64,000 nucleotides of DNA, taken from assembly GCA_035578175.1 (NCBI GenBank), contig JAQMRL010000006.1:61420501-61484500 (forward strand), read 5' to 3'. Within the stretch, counting starts at the first letter, position 1. Every line of letters begins with the position of its first letter. This DNA is from Catonia carolina (lineage: Eukaryota; Arthropoda; Insecta; Hemiptera; Achilidae). The position numbers and the translations under genes were made by a program. Below the pieces are notes generated by a model, which had not been told where the DNA came from, did not search any database, and saw only the letters and a list, made by a program, of their open reading frames with translations. Below are positions 22,176 to 34,334 of this stretch, in pieces.

Positions 22176-24494
22176 CACATTTTGATGCCTGTCCAAATTT
22201 CAGCTCTTGTTGTATCATGGCATTAACTTGTCTATTCCCTCAGCAGAGAATGGCAGAACTAAACTGTGTAACCACTGATTGACTTTATTTTTGAAACGGA
22301 TGTTGCTTGCCAAACGTTGAGTTCCTAGCCAGCCAATGTCTTATTTATAATAAATCTGGACAAAACAAGGTTAAGTGGCATGCCTCTTTCAATCACGATT
22401 TGGCACTTTCCAATTTTCATCTTTTCAAAAAATTAAAGAATCAGCTGGCTATGCTTTGAAAGCAATGTTTAACTCAATAAGAAGTTATTAAGTGGATAGG
22501 TAGTTAGTTGGCACCATTCTCTTTACAGCGGGAATATAGAACTTGATGCCATGAAATGACAAATACTAAAATTTGGGCAGAGACTATGATTAATTAAATA
22601 AATAGTTGTATAGTTTCACAAATAATTGAGTCTATGTATGAAATTTGCACACTGTTTTATTGAACACACACGGACACAAGCGGACTGTATCAATGTTCAG
22701 CACCCACTCACTCATCTGCGCACTGGTTGACTCACTGGAACTAGCTACGCACATGGCAGTAGCCAGCGCCCATTAACACTCACACATTTTCGCAACTCAA
22801 CACATTCACACACAAAATAAAACTTTAATTAAATATTAACCAGACTATGTCGAAGAGTTAATATAAGTGTGTTAATATATGTAACTTTTGTAAATAATAA
22901 ATTTTTTCAATTTTTTTGTGTTCATTTATATTTTTTGACAGAGGTTGGTTTCTGAATAGCACGAATAGCTTTTTACAAAGTTTAAAGTGACATTAACTGC
23001 TTGCTTATTGGCAGCCTAAGTCGGCTACAAAAAATATCTAGGTTTTTACTTAAAACATTTAAACATCTATAATGTTACAATATTTTAGATGCTACAATTT
23101 GCACTTCAGCATAATCTTGCATTCTAAACCTCTTTCAATTATAGGCCTAAAGTAAACCTACTCTTGTTTAAAAATCTGAGTGGGTTGGTAAAATAAAAAG
23201 TTTTTTTAAAAGTAGAAATCAGTCATCCACCGTTTGCAGTGATTCACTCAACTTCTATTGTAAATGATTTCAAAATTTAATTCTTATGGAAGTAAATATA
23301 TTAACTTTCCGACATATTATTAGGTATTATATTCCTTAGTTTTATTGATTAGTTTTTTTGTAACCCATTTTTCCGTTTCTAACCTTTCGTTTTGTTTCTC
23401 TACCTTTTTTAAAACTGTACATAAAAATGATATAATAGTAACACTATTTACCTTCGACAAGGTACTTCTTTATTATGTTTTATATTTTGTACTTCAATTC
23501 TTAAAAATTGATTTACGCATTTTATTTCTACTATGATAATGTTAGAAAAAACAATAGATTATGTGTTTTCCCTGTCACTCATTGTTTTGTTTGATTATTT
23601 TAATAACTCTTGTACCTATAGTTCCCGTGTAAATCAGTAACTTGTTCCGATGCAAAACACACCGGGCAGTTTTGCTATGTACTCTGTATTTTTCTGTATT
23701 AAAATGCTGGGTAAGGGATAAATGGGAAGGCCGAGGAATCACAATTGAGAAAAAATATATAAAATTTAATAAACTTCGTATGTACTACATATATGAAAAA
23801 TGATAGTTAATTTAAAGTAACTTATAGATGCTGTCTTTAAAAACGAATAAATCTTTTGCGAATTGATACGAGTTCATTAATGTTTCTTGGTTACGTACAC
23901 AGAACCTCGGATTTGTGTATGTCAACTGTACGGTTCTCCTAATTTAGGTTAGTCAACCTCTTTAAATACACACGATGTTACAAATTTTTTCGTTTTTCTG
24001 TTCAACCCCTAAGGAATAAATGTGCCGAATATCAGCTGTTTTGGTGATCGGGAAGTTATAACATGAACGATAGTGAACGAATCAATAAAGACTTAGGAAG
24101 TTATAAATACAGAAGATAATTATCTCGCAAGAACATACTGTGAATTAATGTTAACTAGTATAAATAATAAAGGAAATTAAGCAAGGATAAAAGAAAGACG
24201 CTCAATTCACGTTTTTCTAGTTACAACTGACGTCAGAATCATGATTAACATAATACGCAGGCAACAGAACAATTTTCTATGACTAACACTTTTTCCATCC
24301 TATTATTTTTGCCCTTCAATTAAGCACCCGCAACTACAACTTCCGTACTGTTACAATTGTAAAAACATTAGTTATACAAAGGAGACAAAGAGTGTGGTCG
24401 ACTCTGCTGTCACAGTCTGTTTGTGTGCGTAGCTAGCAGCACTGAACAGAATAACAAAACGGATTGTGCTGGACAGTATGTATTCGTTTACGCT
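22176..24494. other. Region upstream of the PLCX gene, promoter not resolved
   Basis: No exon or known repeat seen. A GC-richer patch with CACTCACTCATCTGCGC and CACATTCACACACAAAATAAA lies at 22660-22830 and could be part of an old LTR. The transcription start of the PLCX gene should lie in the last few hundred bases (GC-richer around 24380-24440), but no TATA box or initiator is convincing. Confidence 0.35.
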
Positions 24495-24624
24495 ATGATG
24501 TTACAAACAACATTTTGTTACCGAATATTTGTGTCAGATATTTTCACTAAAACAGTATTGTTTAATGTAGTATTTATTTTATTAAATCAATCATTTGTGT
24601 TAATAAATAGTGAAACCGTTAACG
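24495..24624 (+). CDS. PLCX gene exon 1 (signal/anchor segment)
   Basis: The start is the first ATG of an in-frame ATGATG pair. The reading frame runs further upstream only through a GTG (24423), which is unlikely to start in an animal. The exon encodes MMLQTTFC followed by a hydrophobic stretch ([17 protein letters not shown]) that could be a signal peptide or anchor. It ends AACG before a strong donor, GTAAGT, in phase 1. Confidence 0.85.
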
Positions 24625-27600
24625 GTAAGTCAATCTCTTATTAACCTTGTCCCATAACCAACTTTAAGATTTTTAAAAAGAATATACTAAGATAATATGA
24701 TAAATTTATATTGAATGCAGAATATTTTATACCGAATACCATACAACTTTCACCTACTGTGAAATATATTTGGCACATGAACTACTTTTTTACTTAAAAA
24801 CCTTGTGTTGTGTATTCTTTTCAACACTGTAACACAAAGATGTTATTTAATTACTATGCAGTGAATTTAATTTGTGAGTCATTCTTAAATTAGTTTGATG
24901 TTATAAATCCTTACCACACAATGTCAAACACTGTACTGTTATTATGTAGTAAGGAATATAAATTATTTAACACTTTCAGATTGTTTACCTTTCTTTTGTT
25001 AATATTATGTTTCAGAATTTTAGATTTGTAAGACAAAAAACTTACTTTTAAATATCAATACTGTGCCGAATTTCCTTAAACCGTCATTTAACAAGACGTA
25101 TGCAATCAAAGTGTATTTTAAACATAGTACTGAATTTTAATCTTTACAAATGACTTGAAAAAAAATAGTTGAAAAATTTAATGAAAATTGTGGTAATTTT
25201 TTTCAAGTTGTTTAGATCATCAACCAAAAGACTGGTTTGAAATTGTAGGGGCTTTACTAAGTAAAATGAGGAGTGAGGTGGTTTACCATTACATTCCTCA
25301 CTGAGTGGAAAAGTATGCTTTTAAGCTTACCAGATCCTCTGAAAAGCATCTAGACTATACTTTCCACCCTCCAAATGACACAAAGTTCTAAGACATTTAA
25401 ATATAAATACAAACAATTTTTTTTTAGTAAATTGTTTAATTTTAATTCAGAATTGTTGCAAGACCTTACTTATGTCTTGATTCAAGCACCATTAAAAAAT
25501 TTAACAATGTTTCTTCTACAAGAAGAAAATTATTTTTATTTATTAAAATTTAAACCCTAAACACATTTTTTTATTAAATATAAAACTAAATAAATTAAAA
25601 AAAAAATTTAACCACATTTTACTTTCTCTTGCCTATATGCATAGGTATCTACATGTGCGCCTGTATCTGTGTGTCTATTAAAGATGCAAAGTATTGTTTT
25701 CATGTCGATTTTTTGAAATCAAGTTTTCTCCGGATATACTTGTTTTTAGGCTCTTTGAACCCAAAAAACATGTTTTTAGCAATTGGTCTCTGTGTGTTTT
25801 GTATTAGCTCATTATCTTGGTAGATAATTTTGTTGGGTAAGAGTTTCCATTCCCCATCTTCTTTGTGTTCTTTGCCTATACAAGTTCTAAGGATCCTTCG
25901 TTCAAGTTCTTGGATCTTGTCCGTTCTGTTCTTCTGGTTAAGTTTAAATAAAGTTTCGCAACTATACATAATTTCTGGTTTGACAACTGTATTATAATGT
26001 CTGAGCTTAGTTTGATTGATAGACATTTTTTTGTTGTAAGAGTCTTTAGTTGTTTGTTGGGACCTAATACATTTTTGGTCCTCTCATCCCAAGCTTTATT
26101 CCATTATTATTGTATTTTATGATTTCTCCCAGATAATTAAAAGATTTTACTAGTTTTATCCGTTTGTTTTTAAGATCCACTTTGTCTATATACATTTAAA
26201 ATATATATTTATAATAAAAATATTTGTTTCTTATTTAGATTCGAGCTGTAATGAACCAATCATCGAAATTCTTGTATCACCAATGATCTCACGAACGATT
26301 ATACGTGAATTAGAATTAATGTGGCATAAGATTGATACAAGAACAGGTGATTGGGTAGGATTATACAATGAAGATCCGTTGAAGAATGATTCAGCAAAAC
26401 CGTTATTTACAAGTGCTGTAAATGACGATGAAAATTGGGTACGAACAAACATTCAAGAAGAACGGGATACTTTATTACCATTTCAAACTATGTGTTTAGG
26501 TTATTGGGCTGTTTACTGGAGAAAGATTAATGGAAAAGATATTAGTAAGTATAATATTATTATATTACCGTATATAAAGCTGTATGCCTTTTTTATAAGC
26601 AGACTATCAGAAGCAATTTCAGTGTTAAATAGCTCTTGACCTGTTAGTTCAGAGTATTTATTTTATTTATTTATTTGTTTTATTTAGTTAAACATAATAC
26701 AATTATTGCTATACTAACCTATTTACAATATTTTTAACTAAATGTACTTATACGCAAAATCTCTTCTTCACGAAGAGTTCTGTCCGCGCATAGGAGTAAA
26801 CAAAAAAAATCATTTAGACAAATTTATATATACTAATAACTACTATAAAAAATACTAATATAAAATCTAAAAAGGGTAGCTACAAGAAAAACATTAAACA
26901 TTTTTTGTTAAAAGCATTAAAATAAATGATAAATACCATTAAATTTATATAAAAATAATAATAATAATAATAAAGTTTTTAAACATTACTTTAGATTATG
27001 TACAATAGTATATTAATAGAGAAAAAACTTCTTTTTTCAATAACTAAAACTACTTTATAATAATTTTAGGGAATACATGTGGATATTTTTACTTATGAGA
27101 AATAATTCAATTATTGAGCACAGAAACAAACAAAAAAATTACTGCAATGAGGAAAGCAAAAAATAATCAGAGAACAGTTATTTTAAAACTAGGAAAAGTT
27201 TCTCAAGTTCTTGCTAGTATATCGATAGGATATAATATTTAAGTTTATGTTTCATACGATGTGGTGATATATTACTGTGTAAATATGATGCCTGTGTAAA
27301 TAAATGCCTGAGAGGTAGGACTCCAAATTCTTGGAATAGGCTCACATGATCGCGCTTTTTGTATCCGTTAATAGCGTATAGAAAAGATTTTTGCAGATTA
27401 ATCACCGAACGAATGTGAGTGATGTATGTACTACCCCAACATACAATTCCATATGCCAACCGAGAGTGAACAAGTGCAAAATAAATTTGTTTTAACAAAG
27501 ATCTGGGACACATTCGCTGTAAATGATAAAACCTATGTAAAAGAAGACGTAAGTATTTTTCGAGATACAAAACATGTGCTAAAACACAAAATATGAGTAG

Positions 27601-30600
27601 TTATGGATCTAGGACTGTTTTTGGGGGGGGGGGTGTAATATTCATTCCTATTGGTTAGAATTTATTTTCTTTTATACATACAATTATAAATAAATAGATT
27701 CCTATCTATTTTCGATCTACTACAAAAGATTTATGCCACTTTGTATAATATTATGATTATATTATTTTATATTATTTTCTTACATACATCGTTTTAAATA
27801 AAAGTGACATCTTGTGATAAATATCTATTCAAATTAAATTCCATTATATATGATTGATCAATACAGTTTTAATATATGTATACATCATTTTAATTTAAAA
27901 ATTTTATACTGATGAGCTGATTTTATACTGTTGGTGCACAATTTTCTTACTTGATGGCTTAAGCGCCTCTAAAATATAAAAAATTTTCTTTATACAAGAA
28001 CGTTGTTTTCAGATGAAAATGTCAATTTTTTTGGTTTATTTAAAGTCGCATCAACAGCTTGGCAACTATGGTAAGTTATGGAACAATGGGTATTAACTTG
28101 TGAAAATTACCAAACCCTATTTGGGAATCAAACCTTGGACCCCCACATTTTAGGCTAGCGCGCTATCACAACGCTACGGAGGCACCCAAAAGATATATTT
28201 TAACTAAGATAAAAATTTATTTTATTTAATAAATTTAAAATTCCAAACATTTTTTTTTACTATAAAAAAAAATTTAAAACATTTAACTAATTTTTAAAAT
28301 AAATTTACAATTTTTAATATATTTAAATTTTTTAAATTTCAAATGTTAGAAGTGGGATCATAGTCATCCTCTACAGGAGGAAAAGGCAGTTTCTCCCAAC
28401 CCCCCGAGTTACTACTTTCAGGTAATTTCTTCTTCTTCATGTTAATATATATTGCAATATTAAGTAAAATTAAAATTTAGAATGATGTTTCCATTCAGTC
28501 ATATCAAATAAAACTCATTTAGATTTCTTCTATATGACTGAATGGAAACATAATTCTAAAGTTTAATTTTTAATTTTAGTTATTGCTCTGAAGAAGGTGG
28601 TACCATTGAAATGCGTGTAAGTTTTTTTTAAACTAAAAAGGCAACCTAAGGAAGGTAAAGATAAATTTCACTTATACTGTAAATGAGGAGTTGAAAGGAA
28701 AAAGGGCCTTCTGAGAAAATCATGTTTTGAGATATTGAGCTTTGAAGTTTTTATATAGGTAGTTGAATTTTTTCAAATCCTTCTTTATAAGACACTTGGA
28801 CAATTTTAAATATATTTCAATATTTTCTTGACCGAACCATTACCTTAATTATTATATTATTTTACAACATCAATGTATAAAATTGATTTTAAAATATTGC
28901 AGCAAGGGCCCTTTTTTCAATTCAAAGACCAAATCCATTTGTAAAACTATACTTTTATTCATTTTAATAAATTTGTAGATATTTTAACCTTACTTAATTA
29001 AAATAAAAATATGAAAAATTTTGAAGTAAATTTTAAACTAAGTAATAAAAATGTTAATCTTGGCACGTGGTTATTAGTGTCCATTGATTGATTAAAACCA
29101 CTGTGAATGTTTTTAATACTTATTATAATATTAATACAAAATATTTATGTACATAAAAAGAAGTTTAAAAAAAATATTTAAGAAATAATATTAAAAGTAA
29201 AATAAGATAAGATTGACAATATTCACAATTAGCAAGCTAGCTACCCAACATTTACATCTACATTTTTGAGGTGATTATGTATGTTAGGCAAAATAATTTT
29301 ATGCATAATTTTAATGTTCATAATCATAACACGAGAAACAGAAATGATTATTATGTGGCTAATCACTCCACAAAATTGTTTGAACAAAAACCTACTTATG
29401 CAGGGAGAAAATTCATGAATAAATTACCCCAATTTTTAAAATGTTGTGAGGATTTGAATTCCTTTAAAAGGAATCTGAAAAATTACTTGATCGGTGAAAC
29501 TTTTTATAACGTACAAGAATTTCTTTCTTGATAGTATTGATACATTGTGTGATTCTTATATGTATTTCGGGTGTTATAGCTGAAATGTCCTATACTCCCC
29601 ATGGAGTCTCCAGGGCGCAAAAAAAAAAACAATCATATGATTAAAGAAAGCTCTATCCTGAACTCTGTAGGCAAGATATTGAAACCAAACTTGGCCTTTC
29701 TACTAAAAACAGTATGGGAAATTCAAAAATGCATTGAATGGAAAAAGGGCCTCTCATTATTTGAGCCCTTATTTCATTCAACTCATCAATTTATATTAAA
29801 TGGTTGAAAGGATGCGTTTCCTCAGATGCTGACATAATCAATTAATGTGTTATATCAATTAGTTTGTGAATAACACTTTTAAATTCAACTCTACTTGTGT
29901 CAAATTCAGGGAAACAAGGTGACAACTGTGTTTATATAAAAACTATTTCTGATATAAAAGTAGAAGCTATGAAAAATTCTTTTGTGGAATATTTTTACTA
30001 CAAAACTATCAAAAAATTCAAAATTATTTTGTGTAGAAAGAAAAATCATAAGTTAAACAATTTAACTATTATTGTTTATGCACCTTGAGTTGAATTAGAA
30101 AATGACCTTCTTTGCTTATTATCTATGTTTAACGCTATCTGTTTACAGTATTGTATACATTCAACTATGATAAAATTTTTTAGGTTCATCTTAAGGAATA
30201 TTCTGATAAATTCGGTAATTTATACCATTCCATATCAATCTGGTCTCTAAATTCAGTGAATACACGAAAAAGTTTAAAAATAAAAACTAAAAATCTGGTG
30301 TGAAACACTCATACAACTTTCTTTTGTCAATGTAAATAATGAAAAATATAACTTATGTTAAATCATTAGTCATCAGGTTGGTGTAGAGGTAAAGTCGTTG
30401 CCATGAGTCAGCTGATTTTTCTGAGACAATGGTTCCTGGTTCAAATCCTAGTGAAGGAACTATTATACAATTTGAATACTAGACAGTGGTTACTGGTGTA
30501 TTTTGATGGTTGGGGTTCAATTAAGCATACTCTCTCAGGAATGGTCAGCTTGAGTCTGTACAAGACTACACTTCATTTACACGTCATACATATCATCCTC

Positions 30601-33600
30601 ATCTCATTGGGCCATGAGGTTGCTTATTGTTCTTAAATTGAATTGATTGCAACATATATATACATTACAGGGAAAATCATCAGTAAATAATAAAATTAAA
30701 AATATAACCTAATTTCAATCATGAGTGAAGGACGTAAAATGAAAATCAATCTCTGTAGAACTTATAAATACAAAAAAAATCACTAAGTGACGCTAAACTC
30801 AAAATTAAAATTTGAAATTTAAAATTAAATTTTGAAGAGCGAAATACAGAAAATCACAAATTAATGGTAAACTAAGTGTTGTAGGAAAACATTTTTAAAT
30901 GAAAGTTGTAGGTTTTTAATTTTCTACAATTCTTATTATATAAGTTTTAGCCCTCATGTTCATTAAGGTTGCATCTTAAGACAACCATTTTTTTCAAGAG
31001 CATAGCTCCATAAATTTTAGCAGACATGACACATACCATTCCTGTAGAACATAAAACATGGTTAACATGTTGTTTAGGTCATCAGCCGGAAGGCTGGTTT
31101 GAACCTCTAGAGGCTTTGTTAAGTAAAACGAGGAGTGAGGTGATTTGCTATTGCCTTCCTCACTGAGTGGAAAAGTATGCTTATTAGCATGCCAAACGCT
31201 CCAAAAAGCATCTACATTCCACCCTGCCAATGACATCTTCACTTCATTCACCACAGGATCTCACTGTATAATAAAATTCATTACTCTCAGAGGAGATAAC
31301 TCTGATTAATGTCTTTCACACCTCTACCTCTTCTATTCTTAAATGCTTGTCATATAATTGACTGACCATGTGATAAGAAACAGGAAATCTTTTGTAGCCG
31401 TGGAACTAGCAGATAAAGTGTAAATAATTTTACACTCCACCTGCCTGTTATAGGCATATGGTTAGTATAAGAGGTGATTTAAAACAAAATAGTTTTTGAG
31501 AAAATTGCAAAAAAGTGAAAAATTGCACGAATAAACTACATTTTCCGGTTTATCGATTTAGATGAAAATGTTCGTGTCTGGTCCACTTATGATACCTAAC
31601 TTAAATTCTAAGTTTCAACTTCAAATGATACTCCATTCTTGAGATATTTTTTTCACACACAAATCAATCACTAAAAACATGTTTTTGGGTTCAAGAGGTC
31701 TGAAAATGTGTATTTCCAATGAAAACTTAATTTTGAAAAAAGTACATAAAAGCAATACTTTCTATTTATATTCATATAGGCCAAGATAAAGTAAAAATTT
31801 GAATGTTCTAATATAAAATTTACTTTCAGAGGTTGCATCTTCTTGCCTTCAAACAAATCCAACATGGATGCAAGATTCTATTCAAGAAATAAAGAACACA
31901 AGAGTAAAAGATTTGTTTATACCAGGAACTCATGACTCAGCTGCTTCTTTAGTATCACATTATCCGTTTAGAGAGAGTATTTTTCAAAAATTTGTTTACA
32001 CTCAGGTAAGTTGTATATTAACTTAAACAAAAATTTAAGTTAACAATTTCAATTTGAAAGTAATGGGTGTTTGAAAAACTACGCAACCGTAAAATTAAGA
32101 AGGTAGATATTCATCAAATTAAAAATTTCCTGTTTTCTGCAGTCGATTAGTTATAAATTGTTTTCTTCTTCTCTGCTGTGCTTCTTCTTTTTTCTTCCAA
32201 CAATTCAAATTATTCTAGTAATTTAAATTTTTTCATTCTCATATAAGCTCTAATTTTTATTTAACCAGTTTTTTATTCATATTTCTCAATTCAAATTAAG
32301 TACTTTATTTAATTTTCTTTCATCATAAAATAGTCTTTCATGTTGTTTGTTATTCAACATTATTAATTAAACAGTATAGCTTAATCATTAAAGAAAACTT
32401 TTTTTTAGCTTTTATTTGTTATCGGGAACTGTAAATTATTGACAACTACCTAATTTGATTGCTGCTTTTTGCTGTATAATTTTTGATATGGATTGGGCGT
32501 GAGTTTGAACAGGGACCCCCCCCCCCCCCCCCCCCCGTAGAGTTTGTTCATTGATTGCTGTCAGCTGGTCACGATACAAAGTCTCTTGCCCAGTCGGTGT
32601 TACTTAACAAATAATAGCGACTTTCAACCAGCTGACTGACTGGGCTGGCCCGAAGGCCAAAGAAAACTTGAGCCAACTTTTACTATCAACATTAAGTTCA
32701 GGAATTAGTGGTGATAAAATCTTCAAGAGGGTAAAAAACATTTCCTGACCAGGTACCCATACAAGTTTACGGACTGCATTGAACCATAAGACTGTTAGTA
32801 AAATTCTAAGTCTATTGTAATCGTAGTGATTTTGTTACATTGTTCACTTTTATGTCATAGAATTGTGTTTTTATCTAAAAGCATCCGATTCCAAATAGTA
32901 GAAGTAAAGCATAGATAAATTTCATGTCTCCTTATGTGTCAGTTGGCAACACTGTATTCAAGGTTAACAGCTTGTAACAATTTAAATGTTATTATTGTGC
33001 ACCATTGCTATTCCAGTATCCATTTCCAAAGATGAATATGTGTTTATTCATGACAAATTATTTGCTTATAAATCTTACAACTAGTAAAGATGAGTTTCAG
33101 AACATTTCCCAATTCTACTGTTCTGAATTAGTTGTTAATCTTCCATTTTTTAACACTTTCATTGCAAATCACAGTATATACTGTGGTGAAGATTCTACCT
33201 GGCATGTGGACCACAGTAGGCCTATATACCAGTGGTACCTAAAGGGTGGTCTGCAGACCACCTGCGACTGGCTGGTGAAAATAAATTTAAATAAACCAAT
33301 TATTATAACAAAAACATCTTAATTTTATTGTATTTTTATATTTTCTTGGTTTCTTTACCTTTAATTGGTTTTTTTACAAATTTAAATTAAATTATAAACG
33401 TTGGTAATAGGAAAGCAAGAGTGAAAAGTATAATTTAATTTAAAGACATAATTAGGGAGGGATCCCTGAAGATCCCTGTTTAATTCATTTGCTGCGGGGT
33501 CCGCAGTTGACTAAACTTTATTTTTTGATAAATCTATGGATGGTGTGATTTATCATGACTTAATCTATCAGTTTATTGCAATATTAGATTTACAAAGTTC

Positions 33601-34301
33601 CAGCAAGATAACATAACTTGCCATATTGCCGATAACATGGTAGACATGTTACGAGATTTTTTTGGTAATCATTTGATATCTAAAGGGTTGTGAAGACCCG
33701 TTTCAAGTCACTGGTAGCAACATTTTATGAAGAGAATATTGGAAAACTTGTACACTGGTATGATAAATGCCTCAATTTAAATGGTGATTATATGTTGAAA
33801 AGTCGAAGCCAGATATGGCTTGCAGTGTATTTTGCTGGGGAAGACCTTCAAAGGAAGAAACTCTGGAAGAAGGATATCGTAGTTAAAAAATTTTGTAGTT
33901 AAAAAAAAACTGGTTCCACAAAATCTCCTCACACCTACTTTGTATTGCTGGTGGCAAAGTGAGAATTTAAATAAAATTATGGTTGCCAACATTCGTAACG
34001 GATAAGCACCTCATGAAGATGTTGAAAAGTAATCAAGGATGTATGTAACTTTTGATAATAAATTTATTTCATTATTCTAATTAGTTTTATTTTTATAACC
34101 AATCAGAGGTTGAAAGAATACAACCCTCGTAATAGTATTTCTTTAATTTGGATTAATTACAAGCTGCAGGATGCATTTTTAAGATTTGTTTTTGAAAAAT
34201 TTATTAAACACTAACTTTTACTCAACCCGCCGGGTTTGTCTAGAGGTAAAGTCGTCGCCAAAATCAGCTGTTAAACAGCTGATTTTTCGGAGACGAAGGT
34301 T

Positions 34302-34334
<33 letters not shown>

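Larger units (their letters stand above)
30288..31797 (-). mobile_element. Family A element carrying two later insertions
   Basis: Starts AAATCTGGTGTGAAACACTC and ends TTCATATAGGCCAAGATAAA then GTAAAAAT at 31797. A family C SINE (30372-30672) and a family B copy (31066-31455) interrupt it. The end lies 32 bases from the exon 3 acceptor. Confidence 0.75.

Noticed and set aside
22660..22830. LTR retrotransposon or endogenous virus
   Set aside because: The CA-rich block has no matching second copy, primer-binding site or gag/pol frames.
24423..24494. Longer N-terminus for the PLCX protein starting at GTG
   Set aside because: Animals rarely start at GTG, and an ATGATG pair follows just before the hydrophobic leader.
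33005..33322. 105-codon frame as an exon
   Set aside because: No domain pattern, no good splice borders, and its end lies in a possible hAT-like remnant.
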